From Bacteroidota bacterium (lineage in GTDB: Bacteria; Bacteroidota; Bacteroidia; AKYH767-A; OLB10): a stretch of DNA of 64,000 bases. Where the stretch lies: NCBI GenBank assembly GCA_023251535.1, contig JAHEYP010000005.1, forward strand, positions 62,001-126,000, given 5' to 3'. Of the stretch, positions 30,795-40,197 are shown piece after piece. How positions within the stretch are numbered: position 1 is the first letter of the stretch; each line of letters begins with the position of its first letter. The notes below the pieces were generated by a model, which saw nothing but the letters and a program-made list of their open reading frames with translations, ran no database searches and was not told the DNA's origin. A program made the position numbers and the translations under genes.

Positions 30795-32255
30795 ATGCAC
30801 AAATCAATCCTAACCTCAGCCAAAGTAATCCTTGTATTCGTGGCTGCCATGTTCACGCTGAATGCGCAAGCTCAGCAGACAGACTCTACTCAAACAGACA
30901 CTACTGTTGTAGAAGAGTCATCAGAAGCAACTAGTTCATTTTCAACATTCGAACTAGAACCTGAAGACACTACCCAACAAACAATTGGAAAGATGTACAA
31001 CGACATCGAATTCCTGAAGAGATTCCAGATTTCAGGATATTTCCAAGGACAGTTTCAATGGGCTGACTCATCAGGAATAGCTTCAGCGTCAGGTGGTAAT
31101 TTTAGCCCAGGGATTGACAAACGTTTCAGTGTTAGACGTGGTCGTTTAAAAGTTACTTACGATAAATATTTCAGCAAAGTCGTTTTCCAAACCGACATGA
31201 CCGAAAGAGGTCTTCGTGTAGTTGAAGCTTATGCAAGTATTACTGAAGAAAAATTCTATTGGGCAACATTAACGGCAGGTATTTTCAACCGACCGTTTGG
31301 ATATGAAATCGAATACACTTCGAATATGAGAGAGGCCCCTGAAAGAGGTCGCATGTCGGGAAATTTATTCCCAAATGAACGAGATTTAGGAGCAAAAGTC
31401 ACCATTCAAGGTCCGAAATTCGGAATCTGGAATTGGCTAAAATTAGATGTTGCAATGGTAACGGGAGTTGGTTCAGAAGATGCAAACGTTGGTATTTCTG
31501 ACTATGACAAAAGAAAAGATTTAATCACTCACTTAACGGTAAACCGTGCTAACAGAAACGAAGATATTAAATACGGATTTGGAGTATCATATTATGATGG
31601 TGGTGTGATTTTCAATATCGACTCAACAAAAAAAGTGGCATCATATGTGCTTAACGAAGATAGCGCAGGTATAAAAACATTCCATGTAGACTCTGTAGCT
31701 CCTGATAGTTATGCACCAAGAAAATATTACGGCATCGATGCTCAATTCCAAAAAGACTTTAAATGGGGGATTTTCACTTTGAAAGCTGAATATATTCAAG
31801 GTACTCATTCAAGCCAAGGTTCTACAACAAAAGCATACCAATCTAAACCAACTGCATCAAATCCTGTGTACATCAGAAAATTCAATGGAGCGTACTTTGA
31901 ATTAGCACAAAACTTTAACCGACCAACTTCAGAAAACAAATTCTTGAATACTATTTACTCCATTATCCCAGGACAAATAGTTGTTAAATACGACTGGTAT
32001 GACCCAAATACAGAAGTTAAAGGAGATGAAATCGGAAAGAATGTAACATCAGGAGCCACAGGAAGAAAAACTACTAATGCTACCGATTTAAGATATGACA
32101 CCTTCGGATTTGGAGTAGCATACTTCTTAAGTAATAATGCAAAAGTGCTTGCTTATTATGACATGGTTACGAATGAAACATCTAAAAACTTAAGCGGATA
32201 CACGCAAGATTTAAAAGACAATGTATTCACATTACGTCTTCAATATAAATTCTAA
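30795..32255 (+). CDS. Phosphate-selective porin O/P-like outer membrane protein
   Basis: Signal peptide, RFQISGYFQGQFQWAD...RFSVRRGRLKVTYDKYFSKVVFQTDMTERGLRVVEAYASI; C-terminal aromatic LRLQYKF. Confidence 0.87.
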   Translation: MHKSILTSAKVILVFVAAMFTLNAQAQQTDSTQTDTTVVEESSEATSSFSTFELEPEDTTQQTIGKMYNDIEFLKRFQISGYFQGQFQWADSSGIASASGGNFSPGIDKRFSVRRGRLKVTYDKYFSKVVFQTDMTERGLRVVEAYASITEEKFYWATLTAGIFNRPFGYEIEYTSNMREAPERGRMSGNLFPNERDLGAKVTIQGPKFGIWNWLKLDVAMVTGVGSEDANVGISDYDKRKDLITHLTVNRANRNEDIKYGFGVSYYDGGVIFNIDSTKKVASYVLNEDSAGIKTFHVDSVAPDSYAPRKYYGIDAQFQKDFKWGIFTLKAEYIQGTHSSQGSTTKAYQSKPTASNPVYIRKFNGAYFELAQNFNRPTSENKFLNTIYSIIPGQIVVKYDWYDPNTEVKGDEIGKNVTSGATGRKTTNATDLRYDTFGFGVAYFLSNNAKVLAYYDMVTNETSKNLSGYTQDLKDNVFTLRLQYKF

Positions 32256-32274
32256 AAAATCAAATAATACAGAC

Positions 32275-33105
32275 ATGAAAAATATGTTAAATAAAATTCT
32301 TGTTGCCTTGTTAGTTTTATCAAGCAACCTTTCATTCGCTCAAAAAATTGTTATTAAAGGAAGTGACACTGTACTACCTTTAAGTCAAAAAGAAGCAGAA
32401 CAATACATGAAAACCAACAAAAGCGTAAACATTAGCGTTGTTGGTGGTGGATCAGGTGTTGGTATTGCTGCACTTATCGATGGAAATACAAACATCGCAA
32501 TGTCATCACGTCCAATCAAAATGGATGAGAAAATTAAATTACAAGATGCAGGAAGAACTTATAAAGAAGTAAAAGTTGCTTTTGACGCATTAAGTATTAT
32601 CGTTAACCCTTCAAACAAAGTATCTCAATTAACGAGAGAGCAAATTGAAGGAATCTTTACTGGTAAAATTAAAAACTGGAAAGAAGTTGGTGGCGACGAT
32701 TTAAAAATTGTAGCTTATGCAAGAGAGACTTCTTCAGGAACTTATGAGTTCTTCAAAGAACACCTATTAAATAGAAAGAATTATGCTGCATCTTGCCTTA
32801 ATATGCCTGCATCAGGAGCGGTAATCCAATCTGTAAGTCAAACTAAAGGTGCTATCGGATATGTAGGACTAGCTTATGTTGACAAATCAATTAAGACATT
32901 AGGAGTTTCAATTGACAAAGGGAAAACATTTGTAAAACCTTCGAAAGAAACAGCAAAAAACAAAACTTACCCTGTAGTTCGTCCTTTGTTCTTCTACTAC
33001 CCAGTTAAAACTGAAGCATTAGTTAAGCCATTTATTGATTACGTAACTTCTGCGGTAGGACAAAAAATCGTTGACCAAATCGGCTACGTTACATTAGATA
33101 AATAG
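32275..33105 (+). CDS. pstS: Phosphate ABC transporter substrate-binding protein
   Basis: VIKGSDTVLPLSQKEAEQYM, VGGGSGVGIAALIDG, IFTGKIKNWKEVGG, ARETSSGTYEFF; start at MKNMLNK. Confidence 0.95.
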   Translation: MKNMLNKILVALLVLSSNLSFAQKIVIKGSDTVLPLSQKEAEQYMKTNKSVNISVVGGGSGVGIAALIDGNTNIAMSSRPIKMDEKIKLQDAGRTYKEVKVAFDALSIIVNPSNKVSQLTREQIEGIFTGKIKNWKEVGGDDLKIVAYARETSSGTYEFFKEHLLNRKNYAASCLNMPASGAVIQSVSQTKGAIGYVGLAYVDKSIKTLGVSIDKGKTFVKPSKETAKNKTYPVVRPLFFYYPVKTEALVKPFIDYVTSAVGQKIVDQIGYVTLDK

Positions 33106-33176
33106 CCTAAAGAAGGCCATTATACAATTTGATTTGTATTTTTGACCTTATAATAAACATTACTATTTGATTTATT

Positions 33177-34373
33177 GTGATTAAGAAATTCATCAACAAA
33201 CTTATTGAAGGCATTTTAATGCTAAGCAGTACCGTTACTACATTAACGGTACTGCTCATTATTGTCTTTCTTTTCAGCGAAGGAATTTCAGTTTTTAAAG
33301 AATCTCCACTTGAAGGTGATAATATCATAGTACTAAATCACCAAAACAAAGTAAGTCATATCTCATCCACTGATATCAAAGATATCTTTGATCAGGAAAT
33401 TACTAATTGGAAGTCTATTGGAGGCACCGACGACTCCATTATTCTATTCACTTTCAATGATATTGGCAATTACTTTTCAGAAGAAGAACTTGGACCGGAG
33501 TTTGAATACTTGCCTGCTAAAATGGATTCATTAATTGAGGCAGAACATGGAATGATAGCTGTATTTTCAAATAAGTACTTATCTAAAAACCATCATTCCA
33601 AAGTTATTCAGGCCGACAACGTAAATCCTTATACTTTTATCACAGGTAAGGAGTGGTTTCCTACGGCTAACCCTGCCGTTCAACTAGGTGTTCTCCCGTT
33701 AATCTTGGGAACACTTTATGTTTCTTTCGTTGCAATATTATTTGCATTACCTGTAGGATTAGCAACAGCTATTTACATGGCTGAAGTTGCTGATGAGAAA
33801 ACAAGAAGAATATTTAAGCCGGTAATTGAATTATTAGCGGGTATCCCTTCCGTAGTTTATGGATTCTTCGGATTAATAGTTATTGTTCCTTTGATTCAAA
33901 GCACTTTCAATTTACCTGTAGGTGAAACAGGACTAGCGGGAAGTATTATCCTTGGGATAATGGCTCTTCCTACTATCATCACTGTTTCGGAAGATGCTTT
34001 GCGCAACACGCCACGATCAATGAAGGAAGCTAGTCTTGCGCTAGGAGCAACAAAATGGCAAACAATAGTTCGCATAGTAATTCCTTATTCATACTCTGGA
34101 ATTTCTGCAGCTGCAATACTTGGTATCGGTAGAGCGATTGGAGAAACAATGGCCGTACTTATGGTTACCGGTAATGCCGCTGTTATACCGCATACATTAC
34201 TTGAACCAGTGAGAACTATTCCTGCAACTATTGCAGCAGAATTAGGAGAAGCACCGGCTAATGGAATTCATTACAAAGCTTTATTTGCTTTAGGATGTAT
34301 TCTATTCTTAATAACATTAACCATTAATCTTTGGGTTGAATTTAGCTCGAAGAAACGTCGTTTCGGTAAATAA
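33177..34373 (+). CDS. pstC: Phosphate ABC transporter permease PstC with extended periplasmic loop (GTG start)
   Basis: C-terminal permease (LGVLPLILGTLYVSFVAILFALPVGLATAIYMAEVA..., [22 protein letters not shown]); about 100-residue PstS-like insert after TM1. Confidence 0.92.
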   Translation: MIKKFINKLIEGILMLSSTVTTLTVLLIIVFLFSEGISVFKESPLEGDNIIVLNHQNKVSHISSTDIKDIFDQEITNWKSIGGTDDSIILFTFNDIGNYFSEEELGPEFEYLPAKMDSLIEAEHGMIAVFSNKYLSKNHHSKVIQADNVNPYTFITGKEWFPTANPAVQLGVLPLILGTLYVSFVAILFALPVGLATAIYMAEVADEKTRRIFKPVIELLAGIPSVVYGFFGLIVIVPLIQSTFNLPVGETGLAGSIILGIMALPTIITVSEDALRNTPRSMKEASLALGATKWQTIVRIVIPYSYSGISAAAILGIGRAIGETMAVLMVTGNAAVIPHTLLEPVRTIPATIAAELGEAPANGIHYKALFALGCILFLITLTINLWVEFSSKKRRFGK

Positions 34374-34376
34374 CAA

Positions 34377-35249
34377 ATGGAAAAACCTGATATCTCACGT
34401 AAGCGGCTAGCCGAAGCAATAGCATTCTGGATTTTCAGATTGCTATCATTAGGTGTAATGGGAATTTTATTTTCCATCCTCGGATTTATTCTTTACAAAG
34501 GAATTCATGTAGTAAACTGGGATTTCATCACCAAAATGCCGGAAGATGGTATGACAAAAGGTGGAATTTATCCTGCTATCATTGGAACACTTTGCCTGAT
34601 TGCCGGCAGCATGATATTTGCATTCCCTATCGGGGTGATGTCGGGGATTTATATTAACGAGTACACCAAAGATAGTTGGTACCGTCGCTTCGTTCAATTA
34701 ATGACGGCCAATCTCGCGGGTATCCCTTCCATCGTATTTGGTTTATTCGGAATGTCGCTGTTTGTAAACAAACTCGGTTTCGGAGATTCAATTATTGCAG
34801 GATCTTTAACATTAGGATTACTTGCATTGCCTGTTATTATTCGCACTACAGAAGAAGCACTCAAATCAGTTGATGATTCATACCGTCATGCCAGCTTAGC
34901 CCTTGGCGCTACTAAATTGCAAACTATTAGCCGGGTAACTTTACCTGTTGCATTACCGAATATTATCACAGGATTTATTCTAAGTATTGGAAGGGTGTCA
35001 GGTGAAACTGCACCAATCTTATTCACCGTTGCAGCATATTTCCTTCCAAAACTTCCAACAAGTATTCACGATCAAGTAATGGCCTTGCCCTACCACTTAT
35101 ATGTTATTTCTACGAGTGGAACCAACATTAATGAGTCTAGAGGAATGGCTTATGGAACCGCGGTAGTTTTAATATTGATTGTTCTTATTCTGAACCTCAT
35201 CGCCAATGCGGTTCGTAGATATCTTGGCAAAAAGTACAAAACAAATTAA
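34377..35249 (+). CDS. pstA: Phosphate ABC transporter permease PstA
   Basis: [59 protein letters not shown]. Confidence 0.95.
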   Translation: MEKPDISRKRLAEAIAFWIFRLLSLGVMGILFSILGFILYKGIHVVNWDFITKMPEDGMTKGGIYPAIIGTLCLIAGSMIFAFPIGVMSGIYINEYTKDSWYRRFVQLMTANLAGIPSIVFGLFGMSLFVNKLGFGDSIIAGSLTLGLLALPVIIRTTEEALKSVDDSYRHASLALGATKLQTISRVTLPVALPNIITGFILSIGRVSGETAPILFTVAAYFLPKLPTSIHDQVMALPYHLYVISTSGTNINESRGMAYGTAVVLILIVLILNLIANAVRRYLGKKYKTN

Positions 35250-35259
35250 GCATCATAAC

Positions 35260-36012
35260 ATGTTTAAGATAGAGAGTAAAGATGTTCATCTTCATTATGG
35301 CGCCTTTCATGCATTGAAAGGCATCAATATGTCGATCGAAAAAAATACGGTAACTGCGTTAATCGGACCTTCTGGTTGCGGTAAGTCTACATTCCTTCGC
35401 TTATTCAATAGGATGAATGATCTTATTGATGATATTAAGATTGAAGGCCAATGCTTACTCGACGGAAAAGATATCTATAGCAAAGATGTTAAAATCGATG
35501 ATTTAAGAAAGCGCGTAGGAATGGTTTTCCAAAAACCCAACCCATTCCCGAAAACTATTTTCGAAAATGTTGCTTACGGTCTCCGTGTAAACGGAATCAC
35601 TCATAAGTCTTTTATTGAAGAACGCGTTGAACGTTCATTGAAACAGGCTGCACTTTGGGATGAAGTAAAAGATAAATTGAAGAAGTCGGCAATGGCATTA
35701 TCTGGTGGACAGCAACAACGTTTATGTATTGCAAGAGCGTTGGCTATTGAGCCATCTGTATTGCTAATGGATGAACCAGCTTCAGCATTAGACCCGATTT
35801 CTACTGCTAAAATTGAGGAATTGATTTATGAATTAAAGAGTGACTTTACTATTATAATTGTAACTCACAATATGCAACAGGCAGGTCGTATTAGCGATAC
35901 TACCGCATTCTTTTACCTTGGCGAATTAGTTGAAATCGACAGCACTAAAAAGATCTTCACTAATCCTAATGACACTCGAACACAGAACTATATTACAGGT
36001 CGTTTTGGTTGA
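35260..36012 (+). CDS. pstB: Phosphate ABC transporter ATP-binding protein PstB
   Basis: [59 protein letters not shown]; start at MFKIES. Confidence 0.97.
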   Translation: MFKIESKDVHLHYGAFHALKGINMSIEKNTVTALIGPSGCGKSTFLRLFNRMNDLIDDIKIEGQCLLDGKDIYSKDVKIDDLRKRVGMVFQKPNPFPKTIFENVAYGLRVNGITHKSFIEERVERSLKQAALWDEVKDKLKKSAMALSGGQQQRLCIARALAIEPSVLLMDEPASALDPISTAKIEELIYELKSDFTIIIVTHNMQQAGRISDTTAFFYLGELVEIDSTKKIFTNPNDTRTQNYITGRFG

Positions 36013-36063
36013 TATGCAACATCAATCAAAAATGTACGTTTAATAGATTAAGAATTTACAACA

Positions 36064-36744
36064 ATGACACACCTCGATAGTGAATTAAAACAATTAAGAA
36101 CGGACTTACTTGACATGTTCGAATTGGTTTTATCACAACTAGATAAATCAAAACAATCATTAATCAACCTCGACAAAGATTTAGCACGCGAGGTATTGGT
36201 GAATGAGAAAAGAGTAAATAGCTACGAGCTGCAAATCGATCGCGATTGCGAAAATATTTTAGCGCTTTTCAACCCCGTTGCTGTTGACTTAAGATTCCTC
36301 TTGGCAGTTCTTAAAATAAACTCTAACCTCGAACGTGTTGGCGATATTGCTGAAAGTGTTTGCCAGTTTGTAATGAACTTCAAACTTGAACCGGAGAAAA
36401 AATTACTTGAAGCTTCTCGCCTTCTTGAAATGTTCGATGTAAGTAAGGAAATCCTTAAAACTGTAAAAGACGCATTCGAACATGAAGACACAAAACTTGC
36501 TAGAAGTGTTTTCACTCAAGATGAAACGCTCGACGAGATCAACATCAACGCACACACTATTATTGCTGATTACATTTTAAATAATAACGACCGAATCAAC
36601 CAGAGTTTGTATACTTTAAGTATGATTCGAAAATTAGAAAGAGTCGGTGATCAATGTAAAAATATCGCTGAAGAAATTATCTTCTACATCGAAGCGAAAG
36701 TTTTAAAGCATAAGTCGTTTCAGCAGAAGCAAGAAACCAAATAA
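36064..36744 (+). CDS. phoU: Phosphate signalling complex protein PhoU
   Basis: Two PhoU three-helix repeats, LRFLLAVLKINSNLERVGDIAE, KLERVGDQCKNIAEEIIFYIEAK. Confidence 0.95.
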   Translation: MTHLDSELKQLRTDLLDMFELVLSQLDKSKQSLINLDKDLAREVLVNEKRVNSYELQIDRDCENILALFNPVAVDLRFLLAVLKINSNLERVGDIAESVCQFVMNFKLEPEKKLLEASRLLEMFDVSKEILKTVKDAFEHEDTKLARSVFTQDETLDEININAHTIIADYILNNNDRINQSLYTLSMIRKLERVGDQCKNIAEEIIFYIEAKVLKHKSFQQKQETK

Positions 36745-36783
36745 ATAAAAAAGCCTCGATTACGAGGCTTTTTTATTTATTTG
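36738..36783. terminator. Bidirectional Rho-independent terminator (21-bp perfect stem) covering both stop codons of phoU and the IMPase gene
   Basis: CAAATAAATAAAAAAGCCTCG-ATTA-CGAGGCTTTTTTATTTATTTG. Confidence 0.9.
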
Positions 36784-37571
36784 CTAAATTCATTTTTTAT
36801 AATCCCGAGAAATTCATTGTGAATTCCCGAATTGCAAGCCAAAATTTCTTTTCCGAATACATAATCGTTTCCTCCTTTAAAGTCACTTACGTCACCTCCT
36901 GCTTCTTTTACTAAAAAGCACCCTGCTGCTACATCCCAAGCGTTTAAACCGTATTCAAAGAATCCCTCCATCCTTCCACAGGCAACGTATGCCAAATCAA
37001 CAGCTGCTGATCCTAAGCGACGTAATCCATGTGTATTGTGCATGCAATAGTCAAATACTGCCATATATGGAGTCATTCTATCATAGTTGGTATATGGAAA
37101 TCCGGTAGCAATTAATCCTTTCGACAATTCATTGCAAGACGAGACTTTTATTGGACTACCATTACACCATGCTCCACCTCCACTCCATCCATAAAAGCAT
37201 TCATCGAGATTGATTTCATAAATCACTCCTAACACCATCTCGCCATTGTGCATCAATCCGATGCTCACACAAAAACATGGTAATCCATGAACAAAATTTG
37301 TTGTGCCGTCTAATGGATCAATGATCCATACATACTCACGATCTTTTAATGTGATTGTATTCTCTTCTGTAATGAAACCTGCATCAGGTATTAAATCCTT
37401 TAATCCGTCGACAAGTATTTTTTCGGTTTCCTTGTCAACATAAGATACAAGATCATTAAGTCCTTTGTACTCGACTGCCGTCAATGAGAACGACTTTCGT
37501 TGTTCACGAATGAAGCTGCCTCCTTTCTTCGCAATAGCGACTACTTTATCGCAAAGTTCTTTATTGATCAT
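36777..37571 (-). CDS. suhB: Inositol monophosphatase family protein
   Basis: ITEENT, WIIDPLDGTTNFVHGLPCFCVSIGL, NAWDVAAGCFLVKEAGG. Confidence 0.92.
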   Translation of the reverse strand: MINKELCDKVVAIAKKGGSFIREQRKSFSLTAVEYKGLNDLVSYVDKETEKILVDGLKDLIPDAGFITEENTITLKDREYVWIIDPLDGTTNFVHGLPCFCVSIGLMHNGEMVLGVIYEINLDECFYGWSGGGAWCNGSPIKVSSCNELSKGLIATGFPYTNYDRMTPYMAVFDYCMHNTHGLRRLGSAAVDLAYVACGRMEGFFEYGLNAWDVAAGCFLVKEAGGDVSDFKGGNDYVFGKEILACNSGIHNEFLGIIKNEFSK

Positions 37572-38728
37572 TTCGTTTTGTTTAAAACAGAATCGCGTTT
37601 GATAAACACTAATCCTGAGAGGCCTAACAACATCAATACCGCAGCAATTACTTCTGCTTGCGTTACTGTTAATCCCATTAAATCGAATTTATTGTTTACA
37701 CGAATTTGCTCTATCATCATTCGTTCGATTCCATTCAACAAAAGATAAAGCGAAAATAATTTACCAGGAACAGTAAACTTTTTACGGACCGACCATAAAA
37801 CAAAGAATAAAAGTATACAGGTAATAGCTTCGTATAATGGAGTCGGATAAACAGCATCAGTAAGCATCATACAATGATGCCCTTCACATCCCGGAATAGG
37901 AATACCACTATTGATAACATTATTAGGATAAGAATATGACCATGCCCAGTCAGGGAGCCAACTTAAAAACGATGGCTTAGGATTTAAATTCACAATTCCC
38001 CAATCGCCATCTCCTGCAATTTGACATCCAAGCCTTCCTGTTCCATATGCTAGCATTAATCCCGGAGCCGTTGCATCAGACAAATCAAGAGCGCCTATTT
38101 TATGCTTTCTGCCAAAGTAGATAACCGCTGCTGCTCCGCAAATTAGTCCGCCATACATTGTAAGACCACTAAACGACAACAAAGCGTCAATAGGATCACG
38201 CATTAAATCGTCGAGGTTCTCGAGATTATGGAAAATCTTTGCTCCTATAATTCCTGCTATCGCGGCAATAAAAGTAATGTTCATTACCAATTGATGAGGG
38301 AACATTTCTTGCTCTTCATGAACCAATTCAGGCAAACGATTTTTTTCTCCCTCACGGTAACGCATATACCCCATTATCGCTGCTACTAGCAATCCACCAA
38401 TAATATTCCCCTTAGCCGACAATAGTACACCTTGTGTGTCCGCAACAAATTCAGAATAATTCATTGCTGCATATAAAAACTTAAACCCAACAAAAAATCC
38501 AGTCAATGCTGAACCAAAAATATCTGCTCGTGATGCAGGTGCGCCTTTAATTACTTTTACTAAAAACGATTTTAATATTCCTTGTTTCTCTTTTCGCAAT
38601 AATTCTGATTGCAAAGTATAGGCAGCCAACATAAACGATATGGCCATCATAAATCCAAAACTTTGAATTGGCAATGGAATGTTTATGCCGAATAGATCTT
38701 TAAGTAAATCTGATATTGTAGGATACAT
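37568..38728 (-). CDS. lgt: Prolipoprotein diacylglyceryl transferase
   Basis: GLTMYGGLICG, YGTGRLGCQIAGDGDWG, YPTPLYEAI, NGIERMMIEQIRVNN. Confidence 0.92.
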   Translation of the reverse strand: MYPTISDLLKDLFGINIPLPIQSFGFMMAISFMLAAYTLQSELLRKEKQGILKSFLVKVIKGAPASRADIFGSALTGFFVGFKFLYAAMNYSEFVADTQGVLLSAKGNIIGGLLVAAIMGYMRYREGEKNRLPELVHEEQEMFPHQLVMNITFIAAIAGIIGAKIFHNLENLDDLMRDPIDALLSFSGLTMYGGLICGAAAVIYFGRKHKIGALDLSDATAPGLMLAYGTGRLGCQIAGDGDWGIVNLNPKPSFLSWLPDWAWSYSYPNNVINSGIPIPGCEGHHCMMLTDAVYPTPLYEAITCILLFFVLWSVRKKFTVPGKLFSLYLLLNGIERMMIEQIRVNNKFDLMGLTVTQAEVIAAVLMLLGLSGLVFIKRDSVLNKTK

Positions 38729-38743
38729 AGCTTTTTTGTTCGG

Positions 38744-40081
38744 TTAATGCGCCGACACCAATTTTAAAATTTCATTCTCACAGAATTCAACTTCCGCAAG
38801 TCCTTCCGAACTCACTCCAATAATTTTACATGAAACTATTTTATTTACTAACTGTTCATTATAAGGAGTTGCCACTCTAATATAGTTTGAACTATATCCG
38901 TACATAAGTCCTTCTTGCTTCTCTGCTTCAAATAAGACAGGCCATTCGCTTCCAACTTGAGATTCATAAAATGCACGTTGCTTTTTCAACGACAAATTAC
39001 GAAGGACTTTATTTCGTTGCTTTCTGATATTTATAGGAACCACTCCAGGCATATCAACCGCAGGTGTGTTTGCACGTTCCGAATAAGTAAATACATGCAA
39101 GTAGGAAATATCTAAATCCTTTAAAAACTGAACTGTTTCATTAAACAACTCGTCGGTCTCTCCAGGAAATCCAACAATCACATCAACACCAATAGCAGCA
39201 TTCGGCATTAGCGATTTGATTTTCGTTACTCTATCAACATAAAGCTGACGAAGATAACGTCGACGCATAGCCTTCAACATCTCATCCGATCCGCTTTGCA
39301 ATGGAATATGAAAGTGAGGCACGAATTTACTCGACATCGAAACATGTTCAATAACTTCATCTGTCACCAAATTCGGTTCAATTGATGAAATACGAACACG
39401 CTTTAATCCTGTTACATTTTCTAGTGCTTTCGCTAAGTCAATAAACTTTTCAGCTCTAGAGCCATTTTCTCCCGACAACCCGAAATCGCCTAAGTTCACT
39501 CCTGTAAGTACAATCTCTTGCGCACCGGAAGCAACTATTTTTTCTACTTGAGCAATTACGTTTTTAACATTGTCGCTTCTCGACATCCCTCTTGCTTGAG
39601 GAATAGTACAAAAAGTACAACTGTAGTCGCATCCATCTTGAACTTTCAAAAACACACGCGTGCGATCGTCGGATGAGTATGAACTGATATAATTCTTCAC
39701 TTCCTCAATTTCACAAGAAATTACGTTGCCATGTTCCTGCTTTTGAAGATTATCGAGGTATTGAAGGACATTAAATTTTTCGTTTGCTCCCAACACAAGG
39801 TCAACTCCTTGCATATCGGCAATCTCTTGCGGCTTTAATTGCGCATAGCATCCTACCACGATCACTTTACCATCGGGATTCGAAGCCATGGCTCTATTAA
39901 CGATCTGACGGCACTCACGGTCGGCATTTTCGGTTACAGAGCAGGTATTGATCACATATACGTCGGCAGGTCCCGGAAAATCCGCTTTACGCCAACCTGC
40001 GTCCTTAAATTGACGGGCTAACGTTGAAGTTTCCGAGAAATTCAACTTACATCCAAGTGTATGAAACGCAACTGTTTGCAT
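38744..40081 (-). CDS. mtaB: tRNA (t6A37) methylthiotransferase MtaB-type radical SAM enzyme
   Basis: MQTVAFHTLGCKLNFSETSTLARQF; radical SAM CSYTCTFC-like DGCDYSCTFCTIPQARGMSRS; PHFHIPLQSGSDEMLKAMRRRY. Confidence 0.92.
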   Translation of the reverse strand: MQTVAFHTLGCKLNFSETSTLARQFKDAGWRKADFPGPADVYVINTCSVTENADRECRQIVNRAMASNPDGKVIVVGCYAQLKPQEIADMQGVDLVLGANEKFNVLQYLDNLQKQEHGNVISCEIEEVKNYISSYSSDDRTRVFLKVQDGCDYSCTFCTIPQARGMSRSDNVKNVIAQVEKIVASGAQEIVLTGVNLGDFGLSGENGSRAEKFIDLAKALENVTGLKRVRISSIEPNLVTDEVIEHVSMSSKFVPHFHIPLQSGSDEMLKAMRRRYLRQLYVDRVTKIKSLMPNAAIGVDVIVGFPGETDELFNETVQFLKDLDISYLHVFTYSERANTPAVDMPGVVPINIRKQRNKVLRNLSLKKQRAFYESQVGSEWPVLFEAEKQEGLMYGYSSNYIRVATPYNEQLVNKIVSCKIIGVSSEGLAEVEFCENEILKLVSAH

Positions 40082-40182
40082 GGGAGTGCAAAAGTACAAA
40101 AAGAAGTTGGTTGATGCACGGGTCGCAGATAATTGAAACTGAACAATTTAAGTGATTGATGCCGATAATCAATTCACTTTTA

Positions 40183-40190
40183 TAGCTTTG
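40183..40190 (+). promoter_or_regulatory. Bacteroidota-type -7 element TAGCTTTG
   Basis: Exact TAnnTTTG, 7 nt before the ATG at 40198. Confidence 0.55.
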
Positions 40191-40197
40191 TGACATC

